Both the position numbers and the translations under genes were made by a program. DNA of 46,933 nucleotides. Source: Labilithrix sp. (lineage in GTDB: Bacteria > Myxococcota > Polyangia > Polyangiales > Polyangiaceae). The stretch lies in the NCBI GenBank assembly GCA_028287035.1, contig JAQBQL010000003.1, positions 1 to 46,933 on the forward strand. The letters are read 5' to 3'. The notes under the pieces are model-generated. The model searched no databases. It was not told where the DNA came from and was given only the letters and a program-made list of their open reading frames with translations. Within the stretch, counting starts at the first letter, position 1, and each line of letters starts with the position of its first letter. Positions 40,659 through 46,933 of the stretch are shown here, one piece after another.

Positions 40659-43600
40659 TCGAGGCGCAGCTTCGTCGAGCGCGTCCTCGTCCTCCTGCTT
40701 CTTCGCTCCACGCAGGAGAAGCTGGAGAACGCCGGGCAGCAGGAAGAGCGTGAGGAAGGTGGAGACGAGGATGCCGGTCACGACGACGGTGGCGAGCGGA
40801 CGCTGCACCTCGGCGCCCGCGCCGGTCGCGATGGCCATCGGGATGAAGCCGAAGGCGGCGACCGCGCCCGTGGTGATGACGGCGCGCATGGTGTGAACCG
40901 CGCCGAGCCGGAGCGCCTCGTCGAGGGGCACGCCGGCCTCCACGCGCCCCTTCACGTCGGCGGCCATGACGACGCCGTTGAGCACCGCGACGCCGGCGAG
41001 CGCGATGAAGCCGACTGCCGCCGGGATGCTGAACGACAGCCCGCGGCCGAGGAGCCCGAGGATGCCGCCGATCAGCGCGAACGGCACGACCGCGAACACC
41101 GCCGCGGCGTAGCGGGCGCTCTGGAACATGCCGAGGAGCATGCCGAAGATGATGGCGAGGCTCATCGGGACCACCATCGCGAGCCGCTTCTTGGCGCGCT
41201 CGAAGTTCTCGAACTGGCCGCCCCACTCGATCTCGTAGCCGGTCGGGAGCTTCACCTCCTGGCCGACGAGCGCGCGCGCCTCGGCGACCCAGGAGACGAG
41301 GTCGCGTCCGCGCAGGTTCACCTCCACGCGCACGGTGCGCGTGAGCGCCACCCGGCGGACCTGCGTGGGTCCTTCGGACTCCTCGATCTTGGCGACCTCG
41401 GAGAGCGGGATGGTCCGCTCGCCGGCCGCCTCGACGAAGAGCTCGCCGAGCGCCTCGGGCGACGACGTGCGCGGCGGCACGACGAGCCGGAGGTCGAACT
41501 TGCGGTGCCCCTCGTAGATGGATCCGACCGGCATCCCGACGCGGGCCGCCTCGATCGCGGAGAGCGCGTCCTCGGTGGCGACGCCGTAGCGGGCGAGCCG
41601 CGTCGGGTCCGGACGCACGACGATGGTGGGAGCGCCGAGCACGCGCTCGATGCGCACGTCACCGGCGCCGCGCACCTTGCGCACCGTCGCGCCGACCTCC
41701 TCGCTGATGCGCTTCAGGTCGGTGAGCTCCTCGCCGAAGACCGCGATCTGAACGTCGGCACGCGAGCCGGAGATGAGCTCGTTGGTCTTGTCCTCGATGG
41801 GCTGCGACACGGAGACGAAGGTGCCGGGCACCTCGCTCTCGATCGCGTTCTTGATGGCGACCGAGAGATCGTCGAGATCGTGCGCGGTCGTCCACTGCTC
41901 CTTGGGACGGAGGTGGACGAACACGTCGGTGTTGTCGTTGCCGACCGGATCGATGGCGACCTCGGCGCGGCCGGTCATCGCCAGCGAGGTCACGACCTCG
42001 GGGAAACGCTTCAGCACGCGCTCGGCCGCGAGATCGAGCTCCTTCGCCTCCGCGAGGTTGATGGAAGGCGAGCGACGGAACGAGACCACGAGGTCGCCCT
42101 CGTCGATGCGCGGGATGAAGTCGGCGCCGGCCCGCGACAGCAGGAAGAAGCTGACGACCAGCGCGATCGCGGAGGAGACGAGCAGCGCCGTCTTGTAGTG
42201 GAGCGCCCGCGGCAGCACGCGATCGTAGGTGTGCTCGAGCCGGAGCACCCACCTGGGCCCTGCCTTGTCGAGCGGCGGCACGAAGGTGGCGAGCAGCGCC
42301 GGAAAGAAGATGACCGAGTAGACGAGCGCCCCGAAGAGCGCGCACGCCATGGTGACGGCCATCGGCTTGAACATCTTGCCCTCGATGCCCTCGAGCGAGA
42401 GCAGCGGCAAGTAGACGAGCATGATGATCGCGACCGCAAAGGCGACGGGCCGGGTCACGAGCCCGGCGATCTCGCTGTACTCGCGCTCGCGCGCACGTTT
42501 CACGAGTTTCTTGCCGGCGGTGGCGGCGAGGACCGACTCGAGGATGACGATGGGTCCGTCGACGAGGAAGCCGAAGTCGATGGCGCCGAGGCTCATGAGA
42601 TCGCCGGTGACGCCGAACACGTGCATGCCGAAGAGGGCGATCGACATCGAGGCGAAGATCCCGAGCACCACGACGAGCGCGCCGCGGATCGTCCCGAGCA
42701 GCACGGCGAGGACCACCGTGACGACGAGCGCGCCCTCCACGAGGTTCGAGAGCACGGTGTGCAGGGTGCGCCCCACGAAGTCGGCGCGGTCGTAGATGGG
42801 ATCGATGATGACGCCCGGCGGCAGCTCGCGCTGCACCTTGGCGACCTGCTCCTTCACGGCATGCACGACGTCGCGGCTGTTCGCCCCGATGAGCATCATG
42901 ACCGTGCCGGTGACCGCCTCGCCCTCCCCGTCGCGCGTGATGACGCCGTGACGGAGCGCGGCGCCGATCTTCACCTGCGCGATGTGCTTCACCAGCAGCG
43001 GCGTGCCGTCCGCCGAGGTGCGGAGGACCACGTTCGCGATCTCGTCCTCGTTCTTGAGGAGCCCGACGCCGACGAGCGCGTACGACTCGGAGGCGCGATC
43101 GAGGTAGCCGCCGCCGACCGCGACGTTCGCACGCTGCAGCGCCGCCGCCACGTCCTTCAGGGTCATCTCGTGGGCGTGGAGGCGGCCGCGGTCGATGACC
43201 ACGTGGTACTCCTTGAGGTCGCCGCCCATCGTGTTGACCTCGATGACGCCGGCGACCTGACGGATCTTCGGCACGATCTCCCAGTCGAGGATGGTGCGTA
43301 GCTGCGTGGGCGAGTGCTTGTCGGAGCGAACGACGAACTGGTAGATCTCGCCGAGCCCGCCCGACACCGGCGACAGCTCGGGCTTGCCGGCGACCTTGGG
43401 GAGCGCGTCCTCGACCTCGCGCACGCGCTCGAGGACCATCTGCCGCGCGAACCAGATGTCCGTGCCGTCCTTGAAGATGACCGTGACGGCGGAGAGGCCG
43501 CCGCGCGAGACCGACCGGAGCTCGACGAGGTGGGGGAGGCCGTTCAGCGCCGCCTCCATCGGAAACGTCACCGTCCGCTCGATCTCGACCGGCGAGAAGC

Positions 43601-43763
43601 CCGGGCAATCGGTCATCACCGAGACCTGCACGGTGGAGACGTCCGGCTCGGCGTCGATGGGCAGGTAGCGCGCCGCCGCGACGCCGCCGGCGAGCAGGAC
43701 CACCAGCATCGCGACGACGAAGAAGCGAACCTGGATCGATCGAGCAACGATCTTCGCGAGCAT
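40635..43763 (-). CDS. czcA: Heavy-metal RND efflux pump, CzcA-type
   Basis: 1042 residues, normal length for HME-RND pumps. Inner-membrane proton-driven exporter of the tripartite system. Twelve TMs in the usual 1+5+1+5 layout with two large periplasmic loops. TM4 carries IDFGFLVDGPIVILES with Asp396, Asp402 and Glu409, matching the proton-relay carboxylates of CzcA (DFGxxxDGxxxxxE). CusA-type copper pumps lack the first Asp, so Zn/Co/Cd/Ni is more likely than Cu/Ag (inference). It starts 2 nt after the adaptor gene stop, third in the channel-adaptor-pump operon. Confidence 0.92.
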   Translation of the reverse strand: MLAKIVARSIQVRFFVVAMLVVLLAGGVAAARYLPIDAEPDVSTVQVSVMTDCPGFSPVEIERTVTFPMEAALNGLPHLVELRSVSRGGLSAVTVIFKDGTDIWFARQMVLERVREVEDALPKVAGKPELSPVSGGLGEIYQFVVRSDKHSPTQLRTILDWEIVPKIRQVAGVIEVNTMGGDLKEYHVVIDRGRLHAHEMTLKDVAAALQRANVAVGGGYLDRASESYALVGVGLLKNEDEIANVVLRTSADGTPLLVKHIAQVKIGAALRHGVITRDGEGEAVTGTVMMLIGANSRDVVHAVKEQVAKVQRELPPGVIIDPIYDRADFVGRTLHTVLSNLVEGALVVTVVLAVLLGTIRGALVVVLGIFASMSIALFGMHVFGVTGDLMSLGAIDFGFLVDGPIVILESVLAATAGKKLVKRAREREYSEIAGLVTRPVAFAVAIIMLVYLPLLSLEGIEGKMFKPMAVTMACALFGALVYSVIFFPALLATFVPPLDKAGPRWVLRLEHTYDRVLPRALHYKTALLVSSAIALVVSFFLLSRAGADFIPRIDEGDLVVSFRRSPSINLAEAKELDLAAERVLKRFPEVVTSLAMTGRAEVAIDPVGNDNTDVFVHLRPKEQWTTAHDLDDLSVAIKNAIESEVPGTFVSVSQPIEDKTNELISGSRADVQIAVFGEELTDLKRISEEVGATVRKVRGAGDVRIERVLGAPTIVVRPDPTRLARYGVATEDALSAIEAARVGMPVGSIYEGHRKFDLRLVVPPRTSSPEALGELFVEAAGERTIPLSEVAKIEESEGPTQVRRVALTRTVRVEVNLRGRDLVSWVAEARALVGQEVKLPTGYEIEWGGQFENFERAKKRLAMVVPMSLAIIFGMLLGMFQSARYAAAVFAVVPFALIGGILGLLGRGLSFSIPAAVGFIALAGVAVLNGVVMAADVKGRVEAGVPLDEALRLGAVHTMRAVITTGAVAAFGFIPMAIATGAGAEVQRPLATVVVTGILVSTFLTLFLLPGVLQLLLRGAKKQEDEDALDEAAPRSAASPAE

Positions 43764-43765
43764 GG

Positions 43766-44977
43766 TTATCGGAAGATCTCGGATTTCAGCGCGAAGACGC
43801 CGCCGGTGGCGACGCGCTCGCCGGGTTGCACCCCCTCGGTGATCTCGACGCGCGTTCCGTCACGCGCGCCGGTCACGACCGCGCGTGGCTCGACCGAGGT
43901 GGCGTCGTGCGCGACGAAGACGGTCGCCTTCCCGTCGATGCTGGTCACCGCGTCGCGCGGCAGGAGGATGCGCGGTGCGGGCGTGGTCTTCGTGTGGATC
44001 TTCGCGAGCACCGACTGGCCGGGCCGCAGCGAGCCGTCCGGATTGTCGACCACGACGCGGACGTCGCCGCTGCGCGTCTCCTGCTCGATGACGTCGCCGA
44101 CGTGGGCGACCTTCCCCTTCAGGGCGACTGCGAGGTTCGTCTGCGGCGAGATCTCGACCTCGTTGCCCGCGCTGATGTGACCGAGCTCGCGCTCGAAGAC
44201 CGCGAGCTCGATCCAGAGGCGCTCGAGATCGGCGACCCGGAAGAGCGTCGCGCTCGGCTCGACCGACTGGCCGCGGGACACGTGCGACTCCACGATCTTG
44301 CCCGGGATGGGCGAGCGGACGAGGAGCACGCCGATCTCGCTCGACGAGTCGCCGCCGAGCGCCCGCACGCGCTGCTCGGCGGCGTGCAGGTCGGCCTGCG
44401 CGCTCTCGGCGGTGGCGCGGGCAAGCTCGGCGTCGCGCGCCGCCGAGACCCGGGCCTCGGCGAGCTGCTTCTCGCGGCGATCGTTGGCGTCCGCGGCGGA
44501 GGCATGAGCCCGCGCCGCGAGCACCGCAGACTGGGCCTGTCCGAGGTCGGCGCTCTCGATCTCGCAGAGCGCGTCGCCGGCCTTCACGGGATCGCCCGGG
44601 AACTTGAGGATCTTGCGGACGCGCCCGCTGATGCGCGCGCCGACCGCGGCCACGCGCTCCGGATCGAACGTCACGGCGCCCGTCACGTTGACGACGGGCA
44701 TGAGCGACGCCGCCTCGGCGGTGGCGAACTCGAGCTTCGCGCGCTGGGCGAAGGCGGGCGAGTAGCGGATCCACTTGCCGTCCATGGTGGGGACGTCCCG
44801 CGGCGGCTCGGCGGTGGCGGTCTCGCCCTTGCGGAGGACGAGGAACGCAACGACGCACGCGGCGGCGACGGCGACGGCGACGATGGCAATGACCAGCATG
44901 CGCCTGGGACCCGCCGCGGCAGGCGCCTGCGCGCGCTCCACGGGGGCTGCGTGTTCGTGACGATGTTCGAGGCTCAT
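43766..44977 (-). CDS. czcB: RND efflux adaptor (membrane fusion protein), CzcB/CusB-type
   Basis: 403 residues from ATG at 44977 (GGAG, 7-nt spacing, overlapping the channel gene stop as ATGA). A His-containing N-terminus (MSLEHRHEHA), one membrane anchor (~27-48), then the barrel-sandwich (VTGAVTFDPERVAAVGARISGRVRKILKFPGDPVKAGDALCEIES), a coiled-coil hairpin (~130-205) and the second lipoyl/beta-barrel half (LVRSPIPGKIVESHVSRGQSVEPSATLFRVADL). It links the pump to the outer membrane channel. The N-terminal His cluster might bind metal. Confidence 0.9.
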   Translation of the reverse strand: MSLEHRHEHAAPVERAQAPAAAGPRRMLVIAIVAVAVAAACVVAFLVLRKGETATAEPPRDVPTMDGKWIRYSPAFAQRAKLEFATAEAASLMPVVNVTGAVTFDPERVAAVGARISGRVRKILKFPGDPVKAGDALCEIESADLGQAQSAVLAARAHASAADANDRREKQLAEARVSAARDAELARATAESAQADLHAAEQRVRALGGDSSSEIGVLLVRSPIPGKIVESHVSRGQSVEPSATLFRVADLERLWIELAVFERELGHISAGNEVEISPQTNLAVALKGKVAHVGDVIEQETRSGDVRVVVDNPDGSLRPGQSVLAKIHTKTTPAPRILLPRDAVTSIDGKATVFVAHDATSVEPRAVVTGARDGTRVEITEGVQPGERVATGGVFALKSEIFR

Positions 44978-46266
44978 GGCGTGACTCCACCTGCTGCGCG
45001 ATCCAGCGCGACCCGGGCCAGCCATGCGGCTTCCAGGGCATCGAGGCGCGAGGCTTTCACCCGCGCCACGTCGCGCGCCGCCGTGGCGACGCGAAAGACA
45101 TCGAAGCGGCCGGCGAGCCAGCCCTGCTCCACGAGCTCGAGGGTCCGCTGCGCCGCCGGCACCGCGGTGCTCTCGATGAGCTTCAGCTCGGCACGGCGCG
45201 ACTCGTACGCCTTGTGGATGGAGAGCACCTCGCGGAGGATCCGGCGCGCCTGCAGCTCCTGCCGCCTCTGCTCGGTCGCGCGCTCGGCCTCGACGACGGC
45301 GCGCGGCCCCTGGTTCCGCTGGAAGACGGGCAGCTCGATCGAGAGGCCCACGAGGGCGAAGATCGGCGAGACCGGCGCCGCGTCGACGCCGACGTACGCG
45401 CCGAGCCGCGGGAATCGCTCGCGGCCGAGCCGCTCGTAGCGCGCATCGAGCAGGGCGACGCGGGCCTTGATCTGCGCGAGCTCCGGCCGGGCCTGGACGG
45501 CGCGGGCGACGAGGCGCTCCAGCGCGGGCGGCGGCGGCGGCGTCTCTAGTGGCGTCGTGAGCTCGACCGCCTGCTGGGGGGGCAGGTCGAGGAGATCGCG
45601 CAGATCGGCGACGTGCTCCTCGCGCTGCCGGATCGCCGCCTCGACCGAGGCGCGCAGCTGCCCGAGGTCGGAGGTCGCGAGCGCCGCGTCGATGTCACCG
45701 GCGGCCCCCGCGGCGCCGCGCTGCTGCGAGGCGCGGAGGATGCGCTCGCCGATGTCGACCGAGGCCTTCATCTCGTCGATGCGGATCTCGTCGATGCGCA
45801 CGCGGAGGTACGCCATCGTGGCCGCGACGCGCGTGCGCAGCCGCTCGAGCGCAAGGTCGGCGACGGCCAGCTCGGCGCCGCGATCGGCCTCGCGCACGCG
45901 GGCCGACGGAGCGCCGCCCGCATCGAAGTACGTCTCGAGCTGCGCCGCGTACCCGAGGTCCGACGCGGTGCCGCCGGTGACGGGCGGCCGCACATCACCC
46001 GAGAGACGCGGGTTCACCGGGAACACGACGCCGGCGCCGATGCGCTGGGCACGCGCTTCGCGCACCGCATGCCCCGCGAGCACCACGTCGGGGGCGCGCT
46101 GCTCGGCGCGGGCGATCGCCTCCGTCAGCGACAGCGCGAGCAGCGAGGGCTCGCCGGCCGGAGGCGGCGCATCGGCGCGCGCTGCCGGCAGTTCACCGAG
46201 CAGCAGCGCGAGGCTCGTCGCCAGCGCCAGAGTGATTCGAGCTTTCCCTGCCACGACCTTCGCCAT
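44974..46266 (-). CDS. czcC: Outer membrane efflux channel, TolC/CzcC family
   Basis: 430 residues from ATG at 46266 (GGAG with 6-nt spacing; an ATG two codons upstream is the alternative). Signal peptide ends near AARA (~30). Two repeated halves of long helices with alternating beta strands, e.g. LSLTEAIARAEQRAPDVVLAGHAV and ALERLVARAVQARPELAQIKARVALLDARYERLGRERFPRLGAYVGV, which is the OEP pattern. It is first in the operon with the adaptor and pump genes. The 228-bp gap upstream (46267-46494) must hold the operon promoter; no metal-regulator gene is adjacent. Confidence 0.88.
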   Translation of the reverse strand: MAKVVAGKARITLALATSLALLLGELPAARADAPPPAGEPSLLALSLTEAIARAEQRAPDVVLAGHAVREARAQRIGAGVVFPVNPRLSGDVRPPVTGGTASDLGYAAQLETYFDAGGAPSARVREADRGAELAVADLALERLRTRVAATMAYLRVRIDEIRIDEMKASVDIGERILRASQQRGAAGAAGDIDAALATSDLGQLRASVEAAIRQREEHVADLRDLLDLPPQQAVELTTPLETPPPPPALERLVARAVQARPELAQIKARVALLDARYERLGRERFPRLGAYVGVDAAPVSPIFALVGLSIELPVFQRNQGPRAVVEAERATEQRRQELQARRILREVLSIHKAYESRRAELKLIESTAVPAAQRTLELVEQGWLAGRFDVFRVATAARDVARVKASRLDALEAAWLARVALDRAAGGVTP

Positions 46267-46471
46267 CCGCATCTCCACGCGCCCGGCCCGCCCCGTCCGC
46301 GCGCGATCCTCGCCCTTCGTGGGTCCGAGGCGGCCAATCATGGCACGTCGATCAGCGACGAATTCCGTTTGGCGCCGCGGCGCTCACGAACGATGTGAAT
46401 CGAGGCGCGCTGCACATTGCAACACGCACGGATCATCGTGCGTCGCGCGGTGGTGTCTCGATACGCGACGC

Positions 46472-46483
46472 CCCCCGCGGGGG
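46472..46483 (-). terminator. GC-only palindrome downstream of the AgmX-type gene
   Basis: CCCCCGCGGGGG, a perfect 12-bp palindrome 11 nt after the stop codon. It has no T-run, so it would be a weak or factor-dependent terminator at best. Confidence 0.25.
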
Positions 46484-46494
46484 CGCTCCCGGGG

Positions 46495-46933
46495 TCAGCC
46501 GCCGACGCCGAACTTGAACGGGAAGCCGCCGACGATGGTCGGCGTCTCGCTCGACGGGAAATGCCAGCCCTTCACCTGTCGCACGACGCAGCCCTCGACG
46601 CGGGCGTTCGACAGCGTCGAGCCGCCGAGCGACGCGGCCGAGACGCCGCCGCTCGGATCGATCGTCCACTGCACGGTGACGCCGCCCTTGAGCGACGGGT
46701 TACGCTGCGCCTCGCCCTCGTAACAGGCGCGCACCGCGCCGAGGTGCGCCATCACCACGCGGCGCACCTGCTCCTGCGAGAGACCGCCCTTCGACGTGCC
46801 GGCGCCGGCCGCGGCTGCGACGCGCGCCTCGCCCGGACCGTTGCCGCTGCCGTTGCCCGTCCCGTTGCCGCCGCCCGCGCCGCCGCGACCATTGCCGCCG
46901 GTGCCGCGACCTCCTGCGCCGCCGGTGCCGCTG
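46495..46933 (-). CDS. AgmX/PglI-like (TonB-type) C-terminal domain protein, partial
   Basis: Only the last ~146 residues are in the window; the start lies beyond the right edge. A Gly/Asn-rich stretch (SGTGGAGGRGTGGNGRGG...) leads to a ~95-residue TonB-like C-terminal domain: LSQEQVRRVVMAHLGAVRACYEGEAQRNPSLKGGVTVQWTIDPSGGV..., with cysteines in ACYE and EGCVV and ending FPFKFGVGG. This domain (AgmX/PglI type) occurs at the ends of myxobacterial motility and envelope proteins, usually with one or more N-terminal TMs or FHA domains. A start at the internal ATG 46767 would cut the domain and is unlikely. Confidence 0.82.
   Translation of the reverse strand, partial: SGTGGAGGRGTGGNGRGGAGGGNGTGNGSGNGPGEARVAAAAGAGTSKGGLSQEQVRRVVMAHLGAVRACYEGEAQRNPSLKGGVTVQWTIDPSGGVSAASLGGSTLSNARVEGCVVRQVKGWHFPSSETPTIVGGFPFKFGVGG

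Noticed and set aside
40893..43301. 802-codon frame antisense to the RND pump gene
   Set aside because: Composition of a third-position-GC shadow, with no recognisable motif; the minus strand is a conserved pump.

Overview
The window is dense, GC-rich chromosomal DNA. I infer a myxobacterium-like bacterium (Myxococcota, probably the Polyangia/Sorangiineae side). The support is a eukaryotic-type transmembrane Ser/Thr kinase, many lipoproteins with Ser-Gly or Gly-rich linkers, a thrombospondin type 3 repeat lipoprotein, PEGA, PilZ and AgmX-type proteins, GTG/TTG starts, and an HNH nuclease of a type I remember as multicopy in these genomes. This is recall, not a database result. I see no rRNA, tRNA or CRISPR array. 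Thirty-seven genes are called; the last runs off the right edge.

Layout. 1-7.9 kb: kinase, HD-domain protein, two lipoproteins, and a large amidohydrolase/TSP3 lipoprotein. 8-12.9 kb: radical SAM protein, a 280-bp repeat cluster, a membrane-anchored methyltransferase, an HflX-like GTPase and a TlpA-like thioredoxin. 12.8-19.3 kb (minus strand): phosphomannomutase, PrmC, PEGA/TPR protein, HAD phosphatase, GH113-like glycosidase and polysaccharide deacetylase, which looks like glycan supply and remodelling plus one translation gene. 19.3-22.4 kb: a small membrane protein, then a 2.4-kb block of nested inverted repeats around an HNH nuclease. 22.4-27.3 kb: UvrD/PcrA helicase, divergent from grpE-dnaK. 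27.3-35.4 kb: lipoproteins, a two-PilZ protein, a VanY-type peptidase, a LuxR-type regulator divergent from an isopropylmalate-synthase-like enzyme, and a coupled pair of surface lipoproteins. 35.5-38.4 kb: ftsE-ftsX-envC-like operon, the division-site control of peptidoglycan amidases. 38.5-40.7 kb: papain-like lipoprotein and a lone receiver-domain protein. 40.6-46.3 kb: a complete heavy-metal RND efflux operon (outer membrane channel, adaptor, CzcA-type pump). 46.5 kb to the end: the C-terminal part of an AgmX/TonB-like protein.

The most unusual region is 20001-22432. Outer inverted repeats (~80-88 bp, with an octamer array) enclose inner inverted repeats (~248 bp). Each inner repeat is itself largely a 145-bp imperfect hairpin. 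At the centre is an HNH nuclease whose C-terminus resembles the DNA-junction-associated RuvA domain III. The block fills the gap between two genes exactly. Every other convergent gene pair in the window is separated by 22 nt or less. I propose it is an undescribed hairpin-flanked nuclease element.

A second pattern is a TANNNT-like hexamer ending 6-8 nt before the start codon of eight genes without a clear Shine-Dalgarno sequence. This suggests leaderless transcripts are common here, and it helps fix several GTG starts.
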